From assembly GCA_037349105.1 (NCBI GenBank), contig JAYJMM010000075.1:1178001-1242000 (forward strand): a stretch of 64,000 bases of DNA, read 5' to 3'. Shown here piece by piece: positions 40,419 to 52,638 of this stretch. The notes beneath the pieces are model-generated. The model did not search any database. It was not told the DNA's origin and saw only the letters and a list, made by a program, of their open reading frames with translations. Origin of the DNA: Limnomonas spitsbergensis. Taxonomy: Eukaryota; Chlorophyta; Chlorophyceae; Chlamydomonadales. Each line of letters opens with the position of its first letter. Position 1 is the stretch's first letter. Position numbers and translations under genes: made by a program.

Positions 40419-43400
40419 CTAGGGAGGAAGTTTTCCACCACGGTCTTTCCAAAGCTGCAAATAGGGCTCGGGGCATTTACCGCTCTTGATTATCCTCTCG
40501 TAGTTAGTTTTGCTCAGCAGCTTCGATGCCTCTTCAGGGTACTTCTTGGCCAGATCTCGGAGGATGGAATCTAAAAACATGCATGGGCAAGAGGGGTGCC
40601 GCAACACATGATGATCCAGATACACATCAAGCATAGTGTCCCGTTGGCGCTCCCCCTGTCAGGGTTGTGCAAGGTACTAGTGGTCTTCTGAGGACAGCAC
40701 AAGTTGGTGTCGGTGCCAAATCCATGTCTATCCTTTCAGGTACTCAGCTTCCGAGGTAATGGTTACCCGTTTTCCATTATACTGCAATTTACTTTTAAGC
40801 CTGTGCAATGCCGCGTGCATGGCTATGGACTCAGGCAATCAATGAACGCCAGGTTAGGACACAAAGTAACGCTGGAAATTGCTGATCAGGTCAGACTTGT
40901 CCAACACTGCCATGAGTGATTCTGTGAACATGATTCTGTCAGTCATCAACCCCTGCCTGATGACAGTCCTCAAAGTTCAATACTGCTTCGGAAATGATTC
41001 CTTAAGACATTCCCCGCACTCACCAACCCAAAGTGCAGCCATCGTTGCAGCTGCTTCCATGCTTCCGTACTCGCTGACACGAAAAGACTTGCTGGGCACC
41101 TTCACCTGAGGGCAAGCATGATGAAGATCATGATTCACGGCACTTCAGATTTAGCCATACACCAGTATTGAGGCATCCTTCAAATATGAATCAGATTCGA
41201 TATTTGTATCGATTATGGGCAACCAAGAAAGTAGTAGCAGCAGCAGCAGCCAGCTTCCTGGGTGATAAACTCTATGAGCAAGATTCTCTTGGAGACTATG
41301 GCAAACACAATGGTTGACCAGCCATAGGGACATCAGCCAATTTCCATGCCATGAGAAATATCAAGGCCTTCATCAGCAACGGTGTTCATGGAATGTGAGC
41401 TGCCACCTCAAGGTGGCCAGCCATCACACCGAACATGCCAGATTTAGTAACAGACATTTTAGTTTGATGTTTTCATTTCATGGTGTGCAACGACCGAGGC
41501 CCACGAGAACCACACCCGTAAATAGTTTCCAGCACTGCAAGAAAAATGCAAGGAGTTCCGCACCTGTATCCTTGCTCATCCCTTGCTGCCTCTATTTTGT
41601 ATCTGTCAAAGCCAAATCTAGCTTCTTGGATAAATACAGGGAGTTCCTCCAGTGTTTATTTTTTCGGCGATAAGTCCACTTTCTGCAGGCCGCCCCACGG
41701 CCGCCTTAGCCCAATGGGGACCTAACTTTGACCAACCTTCGACTGGTGGCCAAAGCAGCACAGCTGCCTACAAACGGGGCTGCCGGCCAGAGGCCGGAGT
41801 GTTGCTGACATGTTGCTGAGTCACGAAAAAAGAAACACCGAGGTCCTCTCCCTGGTACTCCTGCTGCCCCTCTTTGTCGTTGCCAAAGCCAAAACTAGCT
41901 TTGTCGATAAGTACAAGCGTGCTTGAAGCACACAAGACCCGATGAGAAATCTGGAAAGTTCCAGAGCCCATGATGTGGCTGGTAATATGCACATGCTTTA
42001 TCAATCATCCCTGTAACTGGCAGCTGTTAGCCATGCAGGTAAATTCCCAAACTTAAGAAAACGAGAATTCAACACACCTTCACTCCGTCGATCTTGATGC
42101 TCCGGAGGTTGGTGCGGAACGTGTTTCCATCATAGGACAGATAACTGTAGGGATCATCACGAGAGCTTGGGTGTCCTGCCATGAGGGTCAGAGCATCATC
42201 ACAGAGAGTGTCACTTGAGTTTCCTTGATAAGACATTGCCTCGATTCCAGAACATGGCGGGAGCAATAGCAGCTACTGAACACCTGCAGGATCATTAATC
42301 ACTAGATGAAGCAACCAAGCCTTTTGGCGTTTTCTGTCTGCAATAGGAACAGCACCACAAATTGGACCTCACACTGGGTATAGAGAATGGTAGCTTCGCG
42401 TGAGATAGGCATCAGCCTATCTAAGATTTGATGCAGTCCCCGAGTGTGGCTGCTTACCTCCTCCCTGTGACTTGTTGAACTCATCCTCCACAGCAATCTC
42501 TGACAGCAAGACATATTGAAATACATGGTTGAATAAAGGGGTGCCATAATCCAGAATAATCTGGGGTGCTATGCAATTACATGTGCAGTTGTTGTACCCC
42601 AACAAGAAAACACATCAATCAAAACCGTGCAAGATGCTGCAGGTATCCTCAAATCATAGTGCATGATGCCCATCAATCATTGTGCGCAGTATATAACGGT
42701 AATCCATTGTCATCCTTAAATCATGGTGCATGGTCTATCATCATCCTTGAAAATTCTTGAATCTAAATGGTGCATGATGCCGTTACTGAAATCCATGCGC
42801 ATAATCAAGCACCGTCCTTGAATCACTGTGACTTGTGCAAGGTCAATCGTCATGCCTCCATGATTTTGCATAATATTATTCAATCAATCTGCATAATCAA
42901 TCATGCATCATGCATGTTGCTGTCAGTAACATAAAATCAGAAAACACACTTATCATACATTGTGCATAATGCCCGCATGATGATGCCGGTATCTGCTAAT
43001 AAATCAAAGTTCGGCATTGTCTTAGTGGCTTTCAAGGCCATGGCACCTCGGTGCCCCGAAACATGCATTCTAGCCCTGCCAGTCTCTGGCATGCACATGC
43101 AAGGCATTGGGTGGTTCAACTGAACAGTACAAAGTTCTTGCGACCAACCCTCAGGTAGCAGAATGCTAGCAGTGGAATGTTACCAAAACTGTAACTACCA
43201 GTGTCAGCAATCAGAAAGAAAAATCCTATTACACCTATAGATGGGGCTTACTTAGGTCTTTGTAAAGCTGCAAGAAGGGCTCAGGGCATTCACCGCTCAT
43301 GATTATCCTCTCGTAGTTAGTTTTGCTCAGCAGCTTCGATGCCTCTTCAGGGTACTTGCACTCCTTGGCCCGATCTCGGCGGATAAAATCTAAAACATGC

Positions 43401-45000
43401 ATGGGTAAGAGGGGTGCCGCAACACAATATTATCCAGATACACCGACATCAAGCATAGTGTTCCATTGGCGCTCCCCCTGTCAGGGTTGTGCAAGGTACT
43501 AGTGGTCTTCTGAGGACAGCACAAGTTGGTGTCGGTGCCAAGTCCATGTCTATCCTTTCAGGTACTCAGCTTCCGAGGTAATGGTTACCCGTTTCCCATG
43601 ATACTGCAATTTACTTTTAAGCCCGTGCAATGCCGCGTGCATGGCCATGGACTCAGGCAATCAATGAACGCCAGGTTAGGACACAAAATAACACTGGAAA
43701 TCGCTGATCAGGTCAGACTTGTCCAACACTGCCATGAGTGATTCTGTGAACATGATTCTGTCAGTCATCAACCCCTGCCTGATGACAGTCCTCAAAGTTC
43801 AATACTGCTTCGGAAATGATTCCTTAAGACATTCCCCGCACTCACCAACATACAATGCAGCCATCGTTGCAGCTGCTTCCATGCTTCCGTACTTGCTGAC
43901 ACGAAAAGACTTGCTGGGCACCTTCACCTGAGGGCAAGCATGATGAAGATCATGATTCACGGCACTTCGGATTTAGCCATACACCAGTATTGAGGCATCC
44001 TTCAGATACGAATCAGATTCAATATATGTCTGGTCCATGGGGTAGCAAAGAAAGCAGCAGCAGCAGCAGCAGCAGCCAGCTTCCCAGGCGATAAACACTA
44101 TGAGCAAGATTACCTTGGAGGCTATGGGAAGTACAATGGTTGACCAGCCATGGGGACATGAGCCAAGTTCGATGCCATGAGAAATACCAAGGCCTTCATC
44201 AGCAAATGTGTTCATGGAATGTGAGCTACCACCCCAAGGTGGCCAGCCATCACACCAAACATGCCAGATTTAATAACTGACATCGAGGTATTTTCATTGC
44301 ATGGTTTGCAATGGCTGAGGCCCACGCAAACCACACCCGTAAATAATTTCCAGCAGTGCAAAAAAAATAGAAGGAGTCCCTCTATCTTGTATCCTTGCCG
44401 CCCCTATTTCTGTAGTTGCCATAGCCAAACTAGCTTCGTGGATAAGGACGCTAATAAACTTGATTGAAGCACACATGACCCAATGAGAAATCTTGAAAGT
44501 TTCAGAGCCAGTGACGAGGCTGACGACATGCACATGCCTCATCAATCATCTCTGAAACAGAAAGCTGTTAGCCATGCAGGTAAATTCCCAAACTTCAGAA
44601 ACGACAATTCAACAAACCTCCACTCCGTTGATCTTGATGTTCCGGAGGTTGGTGCGGAATACGTTTCGCTCTTTATTGTACGTTATGTCTTTCCAGGGAT
44701 CTTCACGAGAGCTTGGGCGTCCTGTCATAAGGGTCAGAGCAAGCACAGAGAGTGTCACTCTAGTTTCCTTAATAAGACATTGCCTCAATATCAAAACATG
44801 GCGGGAGCAATAGCAGCTACTGAATAGCTGCAGGATCATTGATCACTACATGAAGCAACCAAGCCTTTTGGCGTTTTCTGTCTGCAATAGAAACAGCACC
44901 ACATATTTGACCTCACACTGGGTATAGAGACTGGTAGCTTAGCTTGGGTTAGGTTTCAGCCTATCTAACACTTGATGCAGTCGCCGAGTGTGACTGCTTA
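39700..45000. repeat. 2.8-kb direct segmental duplication (two diverged copies)
   Basis: 39.70-42.50 kb and 42.52-44.99 kb are colinear copies offset by about 2.82 kb. For example, 40704-40919 pairs with 43526-43741 almost base for base, and 39721-39830 pairs with 42540-42650. Exons and introns are both copied. Module P lacks some sequence present in Q and vice versa (CAG-run length at 41238/44056, intron indels). Intron sequence is still readily alignable, so the duplication is moderately recent. Confidence 0.85.
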
Positions 45001-45308
45001 CCTCCTAGCATCTTGCTGAGCTTTGCTTTCTCATCCTCCGAAGCAGTACCTGACAGCTTCTTCTCTTCTAGCTCGCGCCGCTTCCTCTGCGTGGTCTCAC
45101 CGCCCTTACAACATCCTGCCTCATGATGCTCGAAAGAGTCACTGATTTTTTCCAGTTCCCCCTTTTTCAGCTTAGCCAGTAGGATGAGGTCTTCTGGGGT
45201 GAATGTCCCATTCTTTACAGCATCACGTGCCTCCACAACTCTTTTTGCCCTCTGATACCAACCCTCACTCCTCTGCCCATCGGGTTCAGGTGTATCTTTC
45301 CCCCTTGC
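40419..45308 (-). CDS. Multi-exon protein with an internal tandem duplication, possible AP2-like domains
   Basis: Minus-strand exons that splice in phase. Module P: 45308-45002 (charged, GKDTPEPDGQRSEGWYQRAK...), 44721-44618, 43927-43846, an exon from 43743, and 43389-43252. Module Q: 42499-42458, 42175-42078, 41105-41024, an exon from 40921, and 40570-40419 (stop). Each module contains FRTNLRNIKINGVE (Q: FRTNLRSIKIDGVK) spliced to VKVPSKSFRVSKYGSMEAAA, which looks like an AP2/ERF-type three-strand-plus-helix DNA-binding fold. Each module also has KYPEEASKLLSKTNYERII. The P-module end splices in phase into Q (LYKDL + KIAVEDEF). The parts near 43700-43560 and 40880-40740 (AMHAALHRLKSKLQY...) could not be joined with standard splice sites. 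The 5' end beyond 45308 is unknown. The family is not firmly recognised. Confidence 0.5.
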
Positions 45309-48300
45309 CTGCATAAGAAACATTCGCAGCAGCATCAGTGGGATAATGGGCAAAAAACAAGTCCGGGCTTCATGAGAGGAAAATAAGGCAGCGGCAGCAG
45401 CTCTCTGCTGGTGTGCTGAGACATCTCCGATCCATCAAATGTTGTTCAGCAACATTGGTCGAAAGCATCCCCGTTCAGTGGCAGCACGCTTTCTGAATGC
45501 CCCTGCCTCCCTCCGCCGCCTCTAGAGCTGCCACAATGATAGAAAAGTTCAAAAAATATCAGGCAGCATGTCTGCACCCCCCCCCCTAGAGTGCCGCATG
45601 AACATTGGGTACCGGTATGTGCGATTGTGCACATAGCAATAGCTATAGTATGGCGCCACAGCCTGGCTGTCTGAGGGATGCATTCCCTCAAGGACGAGAG
45701 CCGATTACTCACCTGGGTGATAAGTTTCGACCGGGCCGTGAAGCCTTCCTTCCATGGATGGCATTGCTGCTGCTGATCAGGACAGCTTGCTAGGCTGACC
45801 AGGGATGGTCTCAGATGCGATGAAATCAGCAGTGGTGGTGATGCCTTTGCTAGCCTCACAGGCACGCAGATGGATTGCTTGAGGGAGCAGGGCCTGCTGG
45901 CTCTGCTGGAGAATTGAGTCAGGAGCATGGCGTATGAGCGTGCTGCTTGGACGACAGTCTTCACTTGACCTGTGTGCCATCATGGAGACCATCAAACTCA
46001 GATCACGATCATGAGGAGATGCAGGAGAGCAAGGGGGCAAGATCCATGTGGCTCTGGCATGCAGGCATGCAGGCATGAAATGTGTGACGATGGCACTGCT
46101 TTTCCATTGCACCGCCTCATCATCCTTCCCAAGGGAATGAACCGAGATGAGGAGAGGAGATCAGGTTTGATGTAAAGACAGCGCAGCTTTGGATTACGTT
46201 ATAACTTCTGAATCAGGAGTCAGCTAGGCCGTCGCTTGCTACAGAGGTGCAGGGAGAACGTGCACAAGAAAGTCAGGAGTGTGCCACGGGGGTCGGGGGG
46301 TCATTTAAGCACTATGTTTAGATGTTGAGTGCAGCTTGAAGACCTTGACATCGACAACCAGTGCTTTCTTTTGACAGAGGCATGTATCAGCAATTGAGGC
46401 CATGGGTATTATCAGAATCCAGCAGGTCGATTAGAAACCTTCCCATGATTGCCTTTGACGGAGGTAACGGAGCCGGCTCTGTCGAGTGCGAGGAACATAA
46501 CAACTGCCGCAACTAACCCTCCCGTACGCGCGGTATGTGCCGCGCCCAGGAAACCCTGCTCACCTTTTCTTGGGTCGAACTGGGGTGACCTACGTCGTGA
46601 TGAATAGCGACGTCTTCACGTTAGTACGGATGTTGGAAAACGCAAGACGGACAGTTTTCACGATGTAGGCACAAGTACCTCACTTGTCATGAATTCTCGT
46701 AAATGTTTGTTACAAAGTCCTACTTATTAATGAGTTTACAATCACGTCTCAATCACAGTAGAATATTATGCTCGTGCGTCGACCCTTCACACTCGGGACC
46801 TACCAGTGTAAGTTACTCTGCCTCGTCGGGCGATTGTTGAGATGTCACAAGCACTTCAGTCACTTGGATGGCAGACAGGAGATGGCCTCTTCACGAACCC
46901 GAGTAAATATTAAGTGTGCATGCAGATATGGCTGTGATAAGGGCGGGGTCGCGAGTAAATAGGCATTGCGCATCCGCTCCGAATCCAAACGCTGGACTGC
47001 CGTCGGGAAGTCGAGAGGGTCAGTCGATGAAATGTCGGCCATTGTGTCATAACCTCGCATCATGCATGCCCTGACATGAACATGGATTTATCTTGAGACT
47101 GGTCTATCACGTTGGGCCCATTTCCAATTGGGCGCTTGCAGGAATATGTCCCAGTGGCAGTTTTTCTGGCCGGGCGAGAATAACGGGAAATGCGATATAT
47201 ACAACATGTATACGGGTACGGGAGATACCAGGGGCGCGTTCTTTGCGTGGCATGTTCTGCCTGTTTGGCAGCATTGCTTGTTGTAAGCCTGTTTTGAAGC
47301 ATCTAATAATGCGCACTTCTTGCTTGCTGCCTCGCTAGTCGCTACCCGTTGCCTCACCATTCCACGGATGGAGCTCAACGGTGAACCCCACGACAGCGCC
47401 GTGACAGCGCTGTCGCATTTCCAAAGTCAAAACCACTGCCTGTGCCGTTCGTGGTGGGCGAGGTATTGCTCATTACCGGAAGAGGCCGTGGGTCGAGGCT
47501 GGAACCAACCTTCTACACAAATTAACGTAATATGTATCAAGCCGTGCTTTATCTGCCGATGTGATACCTCGGAGCCGTGCAGTGTTGTGAACTTTTTACT
47601 GTCCAACGGGGCATCACATTTATGCATGGGACTTGTACCCGTAAACCGGTACACGCGCTAAATACGCTAGGACAGCGAGCGAAAACCAGTGACCCCCTGG
47701 GCAAGCAACCAACACACAACCACCGAGCGGTAGCGTGGGAATGAATCCCATAGTGCAGAAGATCAGCCCCAGCCATGAAACATGACGTGGATGCAAAAAA
47801 ATTCGGTTGGACGCCTCCTAGGAAAATTGAGACGGAAACAAGAAAGGTTAAGTAGCCGTGTGCACTACCATCCTGCCTGCCTGTACTGGTAAGATCAATT
47901 TATGTAAATGAAGGCAGCGGACAAGCGTTTCCGCTTATTTTGTCAGCGGTGGCAAATTGAGCAGGCAGTCGGCCCTCAAGCAGGCACGCAGGGCCCAATA
48001 CCTCAACTGTATCCGGTTACCAATCCCTTTCTTTCCTTTCAGTCAGTGACTCAGGTGTTTCTAGGACGGGGTTTCAGCCTATATTTCTGCCCGCCCTCAC
48101 CTTCAGAGTATGAATTCCTGAACAACGCACAGCTATTTAGCTATTCCGTGCAATCCACTAATGACATCAATTTTGAGCGGACGACAAAAGTGCATTTGAT
48201 GATATATTCGCTTACATTCGCCGGTGTGCATAAAGAGTGCTGGTCAGTCGGTCAAACAGGGCAGGGCCTGTGAACTTCTTGAAGGGGGGTGATAAATGAG

Positions 48301-48707
48301 CCACTTCATTAGGTGTCTGCATGACACCAGTAAGCAGGAATACTCAGGCTAGATACTGTGTATATTTGGCTAGATACTGTGTATATTTGAGTGGATGCAT
48401 GCCGAAATGCAATTGCTTGTAAGTCACCTGGCCATGTAGAGCGGACCGCCCACATCAAATGACTAAATGAGGCTGAAGCACGAAGCTGTAGTAACATCAC
48501 ATAACAGGGTCCCAATAAATTCGCCCCCTCCGGCCACGCCCACCCCCTGCAGGCAGTTGCACGTCGATTCTTTTTGTCCCAATACATGGTTGGAATAACT
48601 GATTAATGTGAGACACTTCGAACCACAACAATGAAACAGCGCTTCACATTACATCTCTGATACACTTCATAATGATTAAACTAATTTAGTCTGGCCAGTG
48701 CGTCCAT
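45309..48707. other. Upstream region of the duplicated gene and gene-free stretch
   Basis: 45990-45716 carries minus-strand open frames with a strong donor (CACCCAG|GTGAGT at 45716), which may be a 5' exon of the duplicated gene, but the start and frame are undecided. From 46000 to 48640 no coding signal, repeat family or RNA was recognised. Confidence 0.35.
48649..48653 (-). terminator. Poly(A) signal TGTAA of the eL8 gene
   Basis: TGTAA on the minus strand, 55 nt after the eL8 stop. TGTAA is the usual chlorophyte poly(A) signal. Confidence 0.55.
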
Positions 48708-51117
48708 TTACTTGACGCGTTGAGCCAACTCCTTAGCAATAGCCCGCTCGCGCTTCTTTAGCTTGTGCTGGGACTTGGGCCCCAGGATGTGGCCTCCCCA
48801 CTGGAGACGTGCTCCATCGTTGAAGTGTGCCTTGAAGCTGTCTACGAGCTTGGAGAACTCACGCTGGTCCTCCTGTGCAAAAGAAAATGAGTGAGAGGAT
48901 ATGTTCATGTCGTTACACGTCTGGGGCTCTTTACACGGAAATACACATATTATATTCTGTAGCAACTGAGGTTGCTACACCTGCCCAAAAAACTGCGAGA
49001 GGACGTGAGAGGATATGAAGACATCAAGCGCGGGGGAGATGATTTTCATGTCATTATCTGTCCATTCCTGAAAAGCTGACTTTCAAGCTCGCAACTTTTT
49101 CAAAGTTTGTATAAGGAAGCTGAGCTTTCCGGCAAAATATGTCCACTACCAGCACAGTTTATTTCCGTGCACCCCTGATAACCCCTGTGGGGCCGCTGGG
49201 CAGCCACCGCTGGGCCAAGTATGGCTCATGGCCGCAGCAGCAGGGCTTGCCAGACTAGTCCACCACTAGCCCTAGGTCACATTGCAGCAATGTCGCCAAG
49301 TGTAGCTGAAAACCCCTCAGAGAAACACTATTCAGCGTTGCAGGAAACCCGCACTACAGTCCACTAAACGCAGGGCATCTCCTTTAAGAAACTCAATGCC
49401 CTGCGATTCCCTCGAGATTCTTCAATCCATGTGCGCGAACATGAGCACAGCATCCGCGTCAAACGAGGACAATCAAACCCTGCCAGTATCATGGACACGC
49501 CATCATCCCAGGGATCACGAAATACCAAGGCACCATTGTTCCTTTAGCGCGCTTCAGCTATGCAATTCAGCTTAGGCGCCAGCTCGGCTCACAGCCATGG
49601 AGCCAGGTGTAGCATGCAAAAAATTGCTTGAAGTCCCCATCAGCCCAGGGTGGCCGCCCAGTTGCCAGCCCGACTTGCTCTGGTTTGCACTAAAATATGA
49701 ATATCCAGGCACTCACATTCTTCACTGCTGTGATGGCGAGCGCTGTCGCGTTCTTCTTGTGGACCACAGCTCCCAGGCGGGCCTTGCCCTGCGGAATCGG
49801 AGGGGAACCAGAAAGGGAAACAACTCAACATCTACCCCATGCAGTACTCAAAAACTCGCTTTCAATTATGCATTACATGACACAACCTCAGGAGGCCTTG
49901 TCATGGAAGAAGCCGAGGTTGCAAACAAATTGTCTTATGCTTCAACAAGCACATTCTATCAGGATCGACCCTGATGAGGAGCATGCTTGCTTTGCATGCG
50001 TCATTCACCCAAGGTAAGACCCCATGACCCTGCTTCAAGACCCCCCCATGGGGCTAGCCTAAGCACGCTCCCCACCTTGACGATGCAGTAAGGCACTCCC
50101 ATCTTCTTGCACAGGGCAGGCAGCCACACCACCAGCTCAATGGGGTCAACATCGTGGGCGATGCAGACCATCTGTGCCTTCCCGCTCTCAATCAGGTTGG
50201 TGATGTGGTTGAGGCCAAACTTGACGACGATGGGCTTCTTCTTGTCTGCCTCCTTGCCAGCAGCGCGGGCCTCGGCCTCAGCCTTGAGCCTGTCCCGCTT
50301 CTGTTGCTTGTCCTCCGGGCGGTACTTGAGCAGCAGCTTGAACAGAGTCTCCGCCTGGTTCTTGTCAACAGCCCTCGTGACAAACTGGTTGATGACGGGG
50401 GGCACCTTCAGGCGCATGGACAGCACGCGTTTTTGCCTCTGCAGGCGCACGTACTTGGGCCACTTGACGAAGCGGTGCAGGTCCGTCTTGGGAGGTGGGG
50501 CACCAGCCAAGCCTGAGAGGCAGAGGGGGGGTGCAGTCATGCGGGTTAGCCTTGAGGCTAGGGATGCTGACACCCAAGAAGCTTACAAAAATACTACAAA
50601 ATTATGCAGATTAGCCATGCTGTGAATAGCGCCAGTCCATGGCGCTATGCCAAGGCTGAATAATTCTGCGCTTCAGCCCGAGCGGGCTCGAATGCGGCCG
50701 ATCAGATTGGAAACCAATCCTATCAGCATACACTAGAGTTTAATCTGCCAAGCTCGCCCTTCCGCAGGATTGGCTCCAAACGTCTAGCCCCCGTATGCCG
50801 GAATCCTCACCGAAAACCTTGGGCCTCTTCTCATACAAGGGGTTGACGACTTTCGTGGGTGCTGCCACAGCCTGTGTAAAAGAGGTGAAGAGGAGAAATA
50901 GCTTACTAGCTATCATGTCAATGGAGTTAATTCAGTGGGGGGGGGGGCAGTCTGCCCAGAACGTACCTTCCTGGCCGCAGCCGGAGCGGAAGCAACCTTC
51001 TTCTTTGGAGCCTACACACGGAAACGTTTATGTATAAGTTGTCACAGTGAACCAGCATTGTTTCGTTAATCGATCAAGAACTTCAGTCCATGACGGCTAA
51101 CAACGCTAGCCTACCAT
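48708..51117 (-). CDS. RPL7A: 60S ribosomal protein eL8 (L7a)
   Basis: Six exons on the minus strand: 51117-51115 (ATG only), 51011-50967, 50871-50811, 50512-50076, 49788-49717 and 48872-48708. The product is 260 aa, typical of eL8. All phases close and the introns are GT-AG. The N-terminus is MAPKKKVAS, then [34 protein letters not shown] and [11 protein letters not shown], followed by the L7Ae-type RNA-binding fold ([55 protein letters not shown]) and a basic tail. It sits on the large subunit and contacts 28S rRNA. The start codon stands alone on exon 1, as in the eS27 gene of this window. A TGTAA signal follows the stop. Confidence 0.96.
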
Positions 51118-52638
51118 TGGGTCCCTATGCTTAAAGAGAAAGAAGCTAATGCACTCGGGGTGAAAGACGCCGCTCAGACCCTTAAACCCCTGGTACGACG
51201 CAATCACAGGGGACGACAGCCGACAGCGACAGTGACAGTGTCCCGGTCTTGGCTACTTGCAAAACGTTCACGCCTTTTCAGCGTTCTGCTCCCCTCTGAC
51301 ATCAAACAAATATGAAAGTAATTGGGATACTCAACTCGATGACGCTGATCAGTCATGAATTCGTTAAGGACGAACAGAGAGGCAGGAAGACAGCATCTGG
51401 CGACACAATCATTTATTTCCTTTGATGTCCATGACTGTACTTGATAGGTGACGCAGCAGAATGTGCTGTGGAGGTTCCAAGTTCTAACATGCGGGATCGC
51501 ATGGGGAAATACCAGGTGACGTGGGGAGTAAAAGGTATTTATGGCACTTGGCAAATTGATGGCTCACCTCACACCTGACATGGTGGTCATGGCTCACCTT
51601 ACCCTTGCACCTCAGATATGTATGGCAGGGGTGGGCGCAGCTTGGCAAGCATATGCAGTGTGAAGCTTCTGGTTGTGAGAGCCGAAGGCATTAAAAGTCA
51701 TGGGGCCGACATCATGGCGTTTGTCGGCAGTGACGATATCTTGTACATACGTTCACGCTGTCATGCCCTTGGTTCTTCAGGACATGGCAGTGTGAAGCCC
51801 AGCGAGCTGCAAGATTGCAGCACTGAGGTGCCAGATTCCTTCAATCTGCGCTCTGCAGCACTTTTTATTCATGAGCGGTCGTCACGGTCTGGGTTATTTT
51901 GTTTCACTACGAGCATGTTAAGCTAATCTGCTCCTGGATCTCATCCTCCGGAATGGTTGCAGATACGACGGTGATTCGATTTGTTCAAGAGGGCCTGGCT
52001 CTTGGCATATCAGGCGAGTGCAGTTGTGTGACACTGCCTTCGAGTGAGTGCAGGGTAGCCTAGCTTCCTACCTCTCCCTTCATGAGGTGCTGGTGTGATT
52101 CCATAGCAATGAAATAATATATTAATTTGTTGGGAAAAGTTTTTGAAGAAAGTTTGTTTGTCCCTGTTTTCTTTTTCGCTTCCCTTTTCCCCTTCTTTCC
52201 TGCTTCATCAATCATCAAGTATCCCAACCAGACTGTCGGGCACAGAGCCTTTCGAGCAGGGTCCAGTAGAGCAAAGTCATGAACATCAGTAATTGGCTAC
52301 ATACCAATTACACAACAAAGAATGGAACATTCCTCAGGGCGTCAAACATAGGTAGCACTGAACATTCCAGCTCCTTTGTAACCACATTGAAACTGCAGCA
52401 TAAATGCGTTATAAATGTATAATGAAGGACAGGCGTGGACGGCAGGGGTCAGTGTATGGAATCGTAACTTTTAGGAGATGTGATACTCTACCTATGGTCA
52501 GAAGAAAAAGTTCCTAACAAGCATACTCCTCCCATGCACAACTCAACGTCCCGCCAGCTGAAATAAATATCAACAACAATCTATTCAATGACGTTACTGG
52601 GCCTGCTCAGAAGCATCCAGTCATTGCTCGATTAAAGC
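51118..52638. other. Intergenic with a diverged LINE 3' tail
   Basis: From about 52130 to 52280 a T/C-rich stretch is followed by CCAGACTGTCGGGCAC, AGAGCCTTTCGAGCAGGG and TCCAG...AAGTCATG, an eroded plus-strand copy of the LINE 3' UTR and tail. The remainder (eL8 promoter side and downstream of eIF(iso)4G) shows nothing recognisable. Confidence 0.5.

Noticed and set aside
45446..46112. 5' coding exon(s) of the duplicated AP2-like gene
   Set aside because: Two competing frames are open, the strong donor at 45716 fits only one, and no start codon or family N-terminus decides; left as a possibility.
47093..47776. Open frames on both strands at 47.1-47.8 kb
   Set aside because: Short, overlapping, and without conserved motifs or splice-site support.
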